Assembly: GCA_028868695.1 (NCBI GenBank)
Contig: JAGWTZ010000009.1
Span: 1 to 64,000, forward strand
Direction: 5' to 3'
Length of the DNA: 64,000 nt
Origin: Alphaproteobacteria bacterium
GTDB taxonomy: Bacteria; Pseudomonadota; Alphaproteobacteria; Rhizobiales; Aestuariivirgaceae
Positions 37,041 to 45,224 of this stretch are shown one piece after another; the stretch's first letter is position 1, and each line of letters starts with the position of its first letter. Position numbers and translations under genes: made by a program. The notes beneath the pieces are model-generated. The model was given only the letters and a program-made list of their open reading frames with translations, did not search any database and was not told the DNA's origin.

Positions 37041-37771
37041 AACTTCCCGCGCACACCAACATTGCCATGTGGTCCGGCCCGCGCAACATCTCCACCGCCA
37101 TGATGTATGCCTTCGCCAACCGGGAGGATTGCCTGGCCTGGGATGAGCCCTTCTATGGCGCCTATCTTGCCGAGACCGGCCTGCAGCACCCGATGCGCGC
37201 CGAAATTCTCGCCGCCTGCGAGAATGACTGGCGCAAGGTGGAGGCCACCTGCCTTGCCCCGGCGGCAAGGCCTGTTTTCTACCAGAAGCACATGACACAC
37301 CACATGCTGCCGGCATTCGACCGCAAATTCATCCGTGAACTGAGCAATGCCTTCCTGATCCGCAGCCCGGAGAAGGTTCTCGCCTCCTATGCCAAGAAGC
37401 ACGACGAAGTGACCCTGCACGCCATAGGCTTTGTGGAGCAGGCGGAGATCTTCGACATGGTGGCCCAGCATCTGGGCCATGCCCCGCCGGTGGTGGATGC
37501 CGACGTGCATCTGGCAGGCCCGCGCGCCAGCTTCCAGAAACTGTGCCACGCGCTGGGCATTCCCTTCCGCGAGGCCATGCTGGCCTGGCCAAAGGGGCCG
37601 AAGGCCTGCGACGGCGTGTGGGCGCCGCATTGGTACAACGCCGCCTGGGCCTCCACCGGCTTCGAGGCCCCGGCCAGCAAGGCCTTCACCCTGCCGCCGG
37701 AGCTGCAGCGCATCTGCGATGCGGCAAGGCCCTATTATGAAAAGCTGAAGGCCCACGCCTTGCCGGCATGA
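37037..37771 (+). CDS. Sulfotransferase-like P-loop protein linked to class IV aminotransferase
   Basis: 244 aa. An N-terminal P-loop variant WSGPRNISTAMM (12-23) is followed by DEPFYGAYL and FLIRSPEKVLASYAKK, which resembles the 3'-phosphate site of sulfotransferases. Proteins of this type are often labelled as branched-chain aminotransferase-like, because in some plants the same domain is fused to a class IV aminotransferase (recalled, not checked). Here the two are separate genes of one operon. The reaction is unknown. No membrane segment is present. Confidence 0.72.
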   Translation: MKLPAHTNIAMWSGPRNISTAMMYAFANREDCLAWDEPFYGAYLAETGLQHPMRAEILAACENDWRKVEATCLAPAARPVFYQKHMTHHMLPAFDRKFIRELSNAFLIRSPEKVLASYAKKHDEVTLHAIGFVEQAEIFDMVAQHLGHAPPVVDADVHLAGPRASFQKLCHALGIPFREAMLAWPKGPKACDGVWAPHWYNAAWASTGFEAPASKAFTLPPELQRICDAARPYYEKLKAHALPA

Positions 37772-37805
37772 GCCTTCTGAAACCTGTTTGAATGAAGCGC
37801 GCGCC

Positions 37806-38198
37806 TCAGCGGGCCATGGCCACCGAAGCGGCAGCAGCGGCAGGCAGCGCGGAAGACTTTGACGACGGCGCTTCCTTTTCCACCAGCAGCTCAACCTTGC
37901 GCAGGTCGGCCTCGGCTTCCTTCAGGCGGTCAATCATCGCTTCATGCTGGTCGCGCAATTCGGCGACAGTCTTGAGCAGGTTGTCGCGGCGCACCCGCAC
38001 CGATTTTGCCGCCATGGAATAGGACACGCTGCCAGGATCGGAAACCCCGGTGCGCTGCTCTTCGAATTTGACGTGATTGTCGAGATCATCCTGCTTGCGC
38101 AGCAGATCCTGGATCATCAGATCCATGTCAGACACTTGCCTGCGGCAATCTTCGACCCGGAACCGGCTCAACCGCAAAAGGCTTTCTCTTGAACGCAT
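37806..38198 (-). CDS. fliJ: FliJ-like flagellar export protein
   Basis: 130 aa, almost wholly helical. Coiled-coil heptads run from about residue 20 to 105 (LLRKQDDLDNHVKFEEQR, LLKTVAELRDQHEAMIDRL), then an Ala/Ser tail. This is the shape of FliJ, the chaperone-like stalk of the flagellar export ATPase FliI. Alphaproteobacteria commonly carry fliJ near ctrA, which supports the name. Sequence identity within FliJ is low by nature. The ATG at 38198 has GAGGG seven bases before it. fliI is not in the window. Confidence 0.68.
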   Translation of the reverse strand: MRSRESLLRLSRFRVEDCRRQVSDMDLMIQDLLRKQDDLDNHVKFEEQRTGVSDPGSVSYSMAAKSVRVRRDNLLKTVAELRDQHEAMIDRLKEAEADLRKVELLVEKEAPSSKSSALPAAAAASVAMAR

Positions 38199-38650
38199 CG
38201 TTACCCTCACTTACGCATACTCACTGCCGCACCGATGCCCCTCAGGCGCCACTGGCCACCTGCCCTGCATGATCAGCATGGACGGATTCAAAAAAAGTAC
38301 CGCCCAGACTCTATTCACGATTCTCCGAATCAACTACCTAATGGAGAGTCGTTCATCACGAAGTCATGATAAACGAACGGGCTTAAGGCAGTGTAAACCG
38401 CCGCGCCCAGGCCGGGGTAGTTTTGTAAGTGCTGAGGGCCAATTTCTTGTCCTCAATATGTAGTGGTCCAGGCAAGATGACCACCACCTATTGTGTATGG
38501 CGTGGCTCAAGTCGGCGTAAACGGCTTAGGTTTTGTTAACCTTTCTAAGCCTATCTTAAAGAACAGCGTTAAGCATTCGTGTGGATGGCCACACGGGGGC
38601 CAGCGCGCAAGGATTCCCGGTTACGGGTTCGAGGATTGAAGGGGATACAC
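38199..38650. promoter_or_regulatory. Long regulatory region upstream of ctrA
   Basis: About 450 bases between the divergent fliJ and ctrA genes without a coding frame. It holds a cluster of GANTC methylation sites near fliJ and several TTAA half-sites at 38536, 38556 and 38569, within 115 bases of the ctrA start. Those half-sites are not at the N7 spacing of a full CtrA box. A TGGTC..GACCA inverted pair lies near 38462-38485. Confidence 0.65.
38285..38350. promoter_or_regulatory. Cluster of five GANTC (CcrM) sites
   Basis: GATTC at 38285, GACTC at 38307, GATTC at 38319, GAATC at 38327 and GAGTC at 38346. Chance expectation is one GANTC per 256 bases. CcrM methylates this sequence in alphaproteobacteria, and the methylation state of the ctrA promoter times its transcription in Caulobacter. 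Confidence 0.75.
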
Positions 38651-39367
<717 letters not shown>

Positions 39368-39477
39368 CACACAACCGACACGTTGCGCTGCCAAATGAAG
39401 CTGCAACAGATCGCCTGATAGAATTGCAGGTATAGGCAGAGGTTCAGAGGGCTTGCCCTTCCCCTGCCCGAAGTTTC

Positions 39478-39505
39478 AAAGCCCGGCCACCGCGCCGGGC
39501 TTTTT
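39478..39505 (+). terminator. Rho-independent terminator
   Basis: AAAGCCCGGC/GCCGGGCTTTTT hairpin followed by a T-run, about 110 bases after the ctrA stop. It separates ctrA from the AT-richer genes that follow. Confidence 0.85.
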
Positions 39506-39608
39506 GCGTCTTCCAAGATCAAGGCCCAATTTCAACTTTTAATTGCTATCATTAAGTTGTAATATCCTCACATTGCACAAGAATTGGCACTGACTGGGGA
39601 AAACTACT

Positions 39609-41108
39609 GTGAATATTTACGAGTGGTTCGCACTTGCGGCGGCCACAACAATTTTGGCGTTTGCGGTTTCGCAGGGTTGGCTGGCTTTGAAATATCTCAT
39701 GTCACCTGACGCAGCTGAGCATATTGCGGAAGTGCCCCGCCAAATTCAGCAGTTTCCAAGCGTCCTGATACAGCTACCGATTTACAACGAAGGCCGAATT
39801 GTGGAGCGCTTGCTCGAGTTTGTGTCCCGGCTGAACTATCCGGCAGACAAGCTTTCAATTCAACTTCTTGATGATTCCACGGATGAAACCACACAAATTG
39901 CCGCCATTGCGATCAAGCAAATAGCAATTGAGAGCGGGCTGCAAATTCAACACGTCCGCCGCGGGTCAAGGCAGGGATACAAAGCAGGGGCAATGGCCCA
40001 CGGTCTTGGAATTGAACGCATTCCAAGTGAGCTTGTTGCTGTCTTTGATGCTGATTTTGCGCCCAATCCGGATTTTCTCTTGAAAACTGTTCCGCTCTTC
40101 AATGATCCAAGAGTCGGCATGGTGCAGACTAGATGGCAACATCAAAATGCAAACCAGAACATCGTCACCCGCCTTATGTCTATGGCGATTGACAATCATT
40201 TTGTGGTGGAACATGGCGGTCGGCAGGCTGCTGGTTGCTTTATCAATTTCAATGGCACCGCAGGTGTTTGGCGTAGTGCCGCAATTTCAAATGCGGGCGG
40301 ATGGTCATCAGACAGCTTGACGGAAGACTTGGATCTTTCTTTCCGTGCCCAAATGGCAGGCTGGAAGTGCGTCTATCTGCCAACAGTGCAGACACCTTCC
40401 GAGTTGCCCGCGAATTTGTCTGACTTGCGTACCCAGCAATTCAGATGGACCAAAGGAGCATTAGAAGCGGCTCAAAAACTGATAGTCCCCCTTTGGCAAT
40501 CAAGTGCATCAATTCAAGCGAAGGTTTTTGGGAGTCTTCAACTTCTCGCGGGCATTCAATTTCCCTGCGCCTTGATTTTTGGACTTTCGGCGCTTGCGTT
40601 TCACTACACATACCCGAACGGTGGCATTTTCGCCTATCAGGCCATCGCTGACGTAATGCTGGTCGCAACACTCTCTGTTAGTTTCAGCTTTTTGGTTACC
40701 CAATGGGCACTGGGACAGAAGGCCCCTCGTCAGCTTCTTGGCGCATTCCTCAAAGTGCAGGTTTTCATGCTCTTTGCAGTCGGCTTTGCTGTGCAAAATA
40801 CCTGGGCGGTGACGGAGGCCATATTCCACAGAAAAACTGAGTTCATCCGTACGCCAAAAGCGGGCGGCAATGCGCTGAACGCCAAAAACAATCTCTCGCT
40901 GCCGCGAGAAAAAAAGATTCCAAAATACTTCTACGTGGAAATTGTTCTCGCGCTTCTGTTTTCCATGGCCGCGGTTAGAGAAATCACTCAATGGCGTTCA
41001 ACCATCTTGCCATTGTTTGGCATCCTCGCAGGCAACGCAATTGGTTTTGGGGTTATGTCAACTCTGACGTTGCGAGAATTTTTCGGATACAATGGAGATG
41101 TCCGATGA
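39609..41108 (+). CDS. Membrane glycosyltransferase, family 2 (mannan/cellulose synthase-like)
   Basis: 499 aa processive GT2. An N-terminal membrane span is followed by a cytoplasmic catalytic domain with LLDDSTDE (D88-D89), DAD at 147-149, TEDLD at 238-242 and QQFRW at 276-280. These are the D,DxD,D,QxxRW set of processive beta-glycan synthases. Four to five spans follow. Closest in plan to CslA-type glucomannan synthases. Starts with GTG. The DNA is AT-richer and differs in codon use from ctrA and the downstream genes. It overlaps the FkbM gene by four bases, so both act together, probably on an exopolysaccharide. Confidence 0.85.
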   Translation: MNIYEWFALAAATTILAFAVSQGWLALKYLMSPDAAEHIAEVPRQIQQFPSVLIQLPIYNEGRIVERLLEFVSRLNYPADKLSIQLLDDSTDETTQIAAIAIKQIAIESGLQIQHVRRGSRQGYKAGAMAHGLGIERIPSELVAVFDADFAPNPDFLLKTVPLFNDPRVGMVQTRWQHQNANQNIVTRLMSMAIDNHFVVEHGGRQAAGCFINFNGTAGVWRSAAISNAGGWSSDSLTEDLDLSFRAQMAGWKCVYLPTVQTPSELPANLSDLRTQQFRWTKGALEAAQKLIVPLWQSSASIQAKVFGSLQLLAGIQFPCALIFGLSALAFHYTYPNGGIFAYQAIADVMLVATLSVSFSFLVTQWALGQKAPRQLLGAFLKVQVFMLFAVGFAVQNTWAVTEAIFHRKTEFIRTPKAGGNALNAKNNLSLPREKKIPKYFYVEIVLALLFSMAAVREITQWRSTILPLFGILAGNAIGFGVMSTLTLREFFGYNGDVR

Positions 41109-41986
41109 CTTGGATCACTCAGCGGGTATTTGAAATTCAATTGCGCAAGATACAAGCCACTAAACGGCGTGACCCTGCCTCAGCGCAGGCGAAAATCTCA
41201 AATTTGAAATACGATTGCGACCCAGCTTGGGTGTCGAAACAACTTCAACGAGGCATTGTGCATGATCAGGACTTTGCCCTCTTTGGCCGGCTAAATGACG
41301 GGTCCGCTCTTGTCCTCGATGTTGGCGCAAATTGGGGATATAGTGTTTGCTCAATGCGCAGCTCAGGTTGCCGCAATCCAATTCTTTCTTTGGAGGTTTT
41401 GCCCGCGCTCATGCCTTGCCTGGAGGTGTTGAAAGCAATTGCCCCCAACTCCAATGATTGCATCAATGTTGGTGTCGGCAGTGTTCAAGGCGAACTGAAT
41501 TTCTATTCTCCCGTACTTGGCAATACCGTTGTGACAGCACTGACAACCGCAAAGTTTATGCAGATGACAGATAGTGAGTTGTCGCTGCTTGCAAGAAATC
41601 TTGTGGAACACTTGCAACGGCACCTGGGACTGTTCCATTCATGGCACCTCTCAATAGTCGAAAACACAGTGAAAACAGACAAACTGGACAATGTCCTGGA
41701 AGGCTATGATGGCCCACTGCCTACATCTTCAATTGGCGCGATAAAGATTGATGTTGAAGGGTTCGAGCACGAAGTTCTGCGCGGAGCGTCCAATACAATT
41801 GCGCGTGATTTGCCGATTTTGATGATTGAGGGCGGCAACCGCAACCCAGATGTGAAATCGTTTCTCGATCAACATGGCTACAAGGAATTCGTCCTTCAAT
41901 CGGGAACCATCGTGCCACATTCAGGTTTGTCTGAGGGATTGAATGGCCTTTTCTTCCATCCTGATGGACAGCGGCTGCAACTTTGA
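41105..41986 (+). CDS. FkbM family SAM-dependent methyltransferase
   Basis: 293 aa. The SAM-binding motif I LDVGANWGYS is at 71-80, and an acidic residue ends the next strand (LSLEVLP). Then comes IGAIKIDVEGFEHEVLRGA, the hallmark of FkbM methyltransferases that O-methylate sugars. ATGA overlap with the glycosyltransferase gene indicates translational coupling, so it may methylate the glycan made by that enzyme. Same AT-richer composition, so the pair was probably acquired as a unit. Confidence 0.82.
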   Translation: MTWITQRVFEIQLRKIQATKRRDPASAQAKISNLKYDCDPAWVSKQLQRGIVHDQDFALFGRLNDGSALVLDVGANWGYSVCSMRSSGCRNPILSLEVLPALMPCLEVLKAIAPNSNDCINVGVGSVQGELNFYSPVLGNTVVTALTTAKFMQMTDSELSLLARNLVEHLQRHLGLFHSWHLSIVENTVKTDKLDNVLEGYDGPLPTSSIGAIKIDVEGFEHEVLRGASNTIARDLPILMIEGGNRNPDVKSFLDQHGYKEFVLQSGTIVPHSGLSEGLNGLFFHPDGQRLQL

Positions 41987-42026
41987 ACTGTTGCCAACCT
42001 CTTACAAGGCCCGCCACCCCGCCGCA

Positions 42027-42041
42027 TTAACCATCAATTAA
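42027..42041 (+). promoter_or_regulatory. Perfect CtrA box 1
   Basis: TTAACCATCAATTAA matches TTAA-N7-TTAA exactly and lies 50 bases before the start of the protease gene. The flanking C after the second half (TTAACC) agrees with the preferred extended site. Confidence 0.8.
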
Positions 42042-42061
42042 CCAAATAGTGGCCGGGATCG

Positions 42062-42076
42062 TTAAGACATGATTAA
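42062..42076 (+). promoter_or_regulatory. Perfect CtrA box 2
   Basis: TTAAGACATGATTAA is a second exact TTAA-N7-TTAA match, 35 bases after the first and 14 bases before the ATG at 42091. At this position binding could block transcription while the upstream site activates. Confidence 0.72.
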
Positions 42077-42090
42077 ACTTTTAGGCAATC

Positions 42091-42777
42091 ATGTGGCGCG
42101 GTCTTGTTCAGTGTGTGGCGTTGGTGCTGGCCCTCGGCGGAGGGGCCGCCCCCTTGGCCATGGCCCAGGGCAATGCCGGCCAGGACGCAGCGCCCCAAGG
42201 CACCTTCGTCAAAACCGTTTATGGCATCTTTGAAATGCCCGGCCACACGGCCCGCGCCAGCGAGTTTGGCAAGGCGCTGCCGCCGGTGGGCTATGTCTCC
42301 TTCTGCGGCCGCGGCGAAGACGAATGCAAATTCACCGGCGGCAAGGCCGAAAACCTGGTGCTGACCACCGAGAACTGGGACCAGGTTCAGCAGGTGAACC
42401 GCTACGTCAACACCAAGATCCGCCCGGCCACCGACATGGAGCTGTACCATGTGCCGGATTACTGGACCTATCCCAAGGATGCGGGCGACTGTGAAGACTA
42501 TGTGCTGCTGAAGAAGCGCTATCTCGTGGGCATGGGCTTCAACCCCGATGAACTGCTGATCACCGTCGTGCTGGATGAGAACCATGAGGGCCACGCCGTC
42601 CTCACCCTGCTCACCAACCGCGGCGACTATGTGCTCGACAACCGCCGCGCCGAAATCCTGCGCTGGGATGAGACGGGCTACACCTTCCTCAAGCGACAGT
42701 CACAGGCCGCCGCCAACCAGTGGGTGTCGCTGCAGAAATCCGCGCCGCAGGTTTTGGTGTCCACCAAGGCGAAGTAA
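42091..42777 (+). CDS. Transglutaminase-like cysteine protease (BTLCP family), exported
   Basis: 228 aa. The signal peptide is cut after PLAMA. The mature domain has the papain-like triad of the family: C134 in AGDCEDY, H168 in NHEGHAVLT and D183 in YVLDNRR. The N-terminal part (FEMPGHTARASEFGKALPP, then FCGRGEDEC with two cysteines) is typical for the rhizobial members. In other bacteria related LapG proteins are periplasmic proteases controlling adhesins; no LapD partner is visible. Two perfect CtrA boxes precede it, so cell-cycle control is likely. Confidence 0.86.
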   Translation: MWRGLVQCVALVLALGGGAAPLAMAQGNAGQDAAPQGTFVKTVYGIFEMPGHTARASEFGKALPPVGYVSFCGRGEDECKFTGGKAENLVLTTENWDQVQQVNRYVNTKIRPATDMELYHVPDYWTYPKDAGDCEDYVLLKKRYLVGMGFNPDELLITVVLDENHEGHAVLTLLTNRGDYVLDNRRAEILRWDETGYTFLKRQSQAAANQWVSLQKSAPQVLVSTKAK

Positions 42778-42789
42778 GTTCAGGCAGCC

Positions 42790-43446
42790 TCAGGCGGCCG
42801 CGGCTTCTTCCAGAGGAACCGCGCGCACGGCCACAAGGTCATCGCCTTCCATTGCCATGGTGAGGCGAAGCTTCGAGGCTTCGGCCAGAATGCGCGCATA
42901 GTAAGGCTGCACGAGACGGGCATCGAGGCTGGGCAAATCGGCCGAGCCCGAAAGCGCGCCAGCCAGGCCTTCATTGATCTTGGCGCGTTCGCCCTGCGCC
43001 GTCACCGCAAAGGCGCGGCCCTCAACGCCCACCTTCACCAGGCCACCGCGCGGAATGCCGGCAATGGCCATGAGCAGCATGTTGAGCAGCAGCTTCACTT
43101 CCTGCTTGGGGCGGTTTTCACGCGGGGCGTTCCACTCCAGCTTCACTTTTTCCTCGCCGACAAAGGCGCGCGCAACTTCACCCGCCTCACCCATGTCGAT
43201 GAGCGCACCGGCAGAGCCCGAAGCGCCAAAGGCGATGCGGCAGAACTTCAGCTTGGCCGTTGCCGTCTTGGCGGAGGATTTCACCATTTCCAGCGCCGTC
43301 TTCTTCATTTCTTCATCGGTCTCGGCGTCATCCATCAGCTCGAGGCCGTTGGCGATGGCGCCCACGGGCGAAATCACGTCATGGCACACGCGCGAGCACA
43401 GCAGGGCCGCAAGATCAAGATCGGAAAGCCGGTTCAAAGCGGTCAT
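42790..43446 (-). CDS. chpT: Histidine phosphotransferase ChpT
   Basis: 218 aa dimeric phosphotransfer protein carrying phosphate from CckA to CtrA and CpdR. The N-terminal helical domain has the phospho-acceptor H22 in LLCSRVCHDVISPVGAIANG, the strongest signature of ChpT. The C-terminal part is the degenerate ATPase-like fold (KQEVKLLLNMLLMAIAGIPRGG). It converges with the CtrA-box gene and lies within 4 kb of ctrA, so two consecutive relay members are linked. Confidence 0.93.
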   Translation of the reverse strand: MTALNRLSDLDLAALLCSRVCHDVISPVGAIANGLELMDDAETDEEMKKTALEMVKSSAKTATAKLKFCRIAFGASGSAGALIDMGEAGEVARAFVGEEKVKLEWNAPRENRPKQEVKLLLNMLLMAIAGIPRGGLVKVGVEGRAFAVTAQGERAKINEGLAGALSGSADLPSLDARLVQPYYARILAEASKLRLTMAMEGDDLVAVRAVPLEEAAAA

Positions 43447-43543
43447 GGGAGCCCCTGAAGAAAACTGATTCGTCCCACTTCTATATCAAAGATCGTAAAT
43501 CTTTGCCTATTGACGAACCGCCCGCCGCCAATGATGAGGGGCC

Positions 43544-44353
43544 ATGACCAAGCCCGCCCCCTCAGCCAACCTTTTGGCCCTTTGCGCCCTGGCCCACCAG
43601 GCCGGCGCCAAGATCATGGAAATCTATGCCACCGACTTTGCCGCCGAGGCCAAGGCCGATGCTTCGCCCGTGACGGAAGCCGACAAGGCTGCCGAAGCCA
43701 TCATTCTGGCGGGCCTTGCCCGGCTGTGGCCGGATGTGCCCGTGGTGGCCGAAGAACAGGCGGCCGCAGGCCATGTGCCCGATGTGGCGGCAGAGTTCAT
43801 GCTGGTGGACCCGCTGGACGGCACGCGCGAGTTCATTTCCCGCAACGGCGAATTCACTGTCAACATCGCGCGGGTGCGCGCAGGCGTGCCGGTGGCTGGC
43901 GTGGTTTATGCCCCGGCGCTGGACGAAATGTTTGTGGGCGCCTTGGGTGAGGGTGCCTTTGCCGCCAGGCTGGCGGTGTCGGACCCGGCTGCCGGCGCGC
44001 AGTTTCACGCCATCACCACGCGCCCTGCCCCTGAAACCGGCCCGGCCATTCTGGCCAGCCGCTCGCACCTTGATGCACAGACCAAGGCTTTCATTGACGC
44101 GCAACCCGGCCACAGCCTGGTGAGCGCTGGCTCCTCGCTCAAGTTCTGCCGCATCGCTGAGGGCAAGGCTGATCTCTATCCGCGTTTCGGCCGCACCATG
44201 GAATGGGACACCGCCGCCGGCCATGCCGTGCTGCTGGCTGCCGGCGGCCAAGTGCGCCTACCTGAAGGCGGAGTGCTGGCCTATGGCAAGCCGGGCTTCG
44301 CCAACACGCCTTTCATCGCCACCGGAGCCGCGTGGCCCCGAATTTCCGTTTGA
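43544..44353 (+). CDS. cysQ: 3'(2'),5'-bisphosphate nucleotidase CysQ
   Basis: 269 aa metal-dependent phosphatase of the inositol-monophosphatase superfamily, hydrolysing PAP from sulfate assimilation. Metal ligands: E-E in VPVVAEEQ, then VDPLDGTREFISRNGEF, and the C-terminal EWDTAAGHAVLLAAGG signature, all complete. Starts 97 bases from the divergent chpT. The sulfotransferase-like genes of the window would produce its substrate PAP if they use PAPS. Confidence 0.92.
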   Translation: MTKPAPSANLLALCALAHQAGAKIMEIYATDFAAEAKADASPVTEADKAAEAIILAGLARLWPDVPVVAEEQAAAGHVPDVAAEFMLVDPLDGTREFISRNGEFTVNIARVRAGVPVAGVVYAPALDEMFVGALGEGAFAARLAVSDPAAGAQFHAITTRPAPETGPAILASRSHLDAQTKAFIDAQPGHSLVSAGSSLKFCRIAEGKADLYPRFGRTMEWDTAAGHAVLLAAGGQVRLPEGGVLAYGKPGFANTPFIATGAAWPRISV

Positions 44354-44458
44354 TTAACCAAACTGAAATCAGATGGCGCTAACCATGCCCTTGACGGATT
44401 TTCGCCCCGCTTCAGCCGCGATCTCCCATTAAGGCTGCGGGCATCAATGAGGTTTGTG

Positions 44459-45061
44459 ATGGTTAAACAGCTTTCGAAACTGCTCGCCGCCGCCGTGATT
44501 GGCCTGCCGCTGCTGGCCGCCGCCCCGGCTTTGGCCCAGCCCCTCACCACCGGCTCAACCGGCCCGGCACAATCCTCCAGCACCTACACGCCTGACGAGA
44601 TTATCGCCCAGGGCCACCAATTCTTCGGCAAGACCACCCGCGGCCTGGCCGAAGCCATTGAATATGTATTCCGCGAGAACGGCCAGCCCAGCGCCTATAT
44701 CGTGGGCGAAGAAGGCTCTGGCGCCTTTGTCGGTGGACTGCGCTATGGCGAAGGCACGATTTACTACAAGAACGGCGCCAAGAAGCACATCTTCTGGCAG
44801 GGCCCTTCGATCGGCTGGGATTTCGGCGGCAATGGCTCGCGCAGCCTGACGCTGGTGTACAACTCGCAATCGCCGGAAGATCTCTACACCCGCTTCGGCG
44901 GCGTGGAAGGCTCGGCCTACCTGATCGGCGGCCTTGGCGTAAACTTCGAGCGCAAGGACCAGATCACCCTCGCCCCCATCCGCACTGGCGTGGGCGCAAG
45001 GCTTGGCGCCAATATCGGCTATCTTAAGTATTCGCCGCGCGCCACCTGGAACCCCTTCTGA
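44459..45061 (+). CDS. DUF1134 periplasmic envelope protein, EipA-like
   Basis: 200 aa. The signal peptide MVKQLSKLLAAAVIGLPLLA is cut after PALAQ. The mature DUF1134 domain contains the GFFGKTTRGLAEAIEY-type stretch (here QFFGKTTRGLAEAIEYVF), YIVGEEGSGAFVGGLRYGEG, and GPSIGWDFGGNGSR. Brucella EipA is the characterised member, a small periplasmic beta-barrel needed for envelope integrity; as I recall its gene is a CtrA target. Upstream here only single TTAACC and CTAACC half-sites are seen. The second ATG (44459) is chosen because GAGG lies six bases before it. Confidence 0.85.
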   Translation: MVKQLSKLLAAAVIGLPLLAAAPALAQPLTTGSTGPAQSSSTYTPDEIIAQGHQFFGKTTRGLAEAIEYVFRENGQPSAYIVGEEGSGAFVGGLRYGEGTIYYKNGAKKHIFWQGPSIGWDFGGNGSRSLTLVYNSQSPEDLYTRFGGVEGSAYLIGGLGVNFERKDQITLAPIRTGVGARLGANIGYLKYSPRATWNPF

Positions 45062-45150
45062 TGGCGGGCGTGTGACAGCACGCCCCTTTCGGCCCCAAAT
45101 TAAATTAACCTAAACACTGCTTCCACCATCGCCCCTGCCCGAAATTCAGG

Positions 45151-45165
45151 TTAACATGGGGTTAA
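45151..45165 (+). promoter_or_regulatory. Perfect CtrA box 3
   Basis: TTAACATGGGGTTAA is an exact TTAA-N7-TTAA match 60 bases before the next gene's preferred ATG. A further TTAA pair with wrong spacing lies 45 bases upstream (45100 and 45105). Confidence 0.78.
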
Positions 45166-45224
45166 TGGAATGGCTTTTGCTTGGCCTCAGGCAGAAGTTG
45201 TAAATGGCGTGGCAGGGGGACGGG

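Noticed and set aside
38536-38572. TTAA half-sites close to the ctrA start as a full CtrA box
   Set aside because: The closest pair is separated by nine bases instead of seven and the other by sixteen. They are kept only as half-sites.
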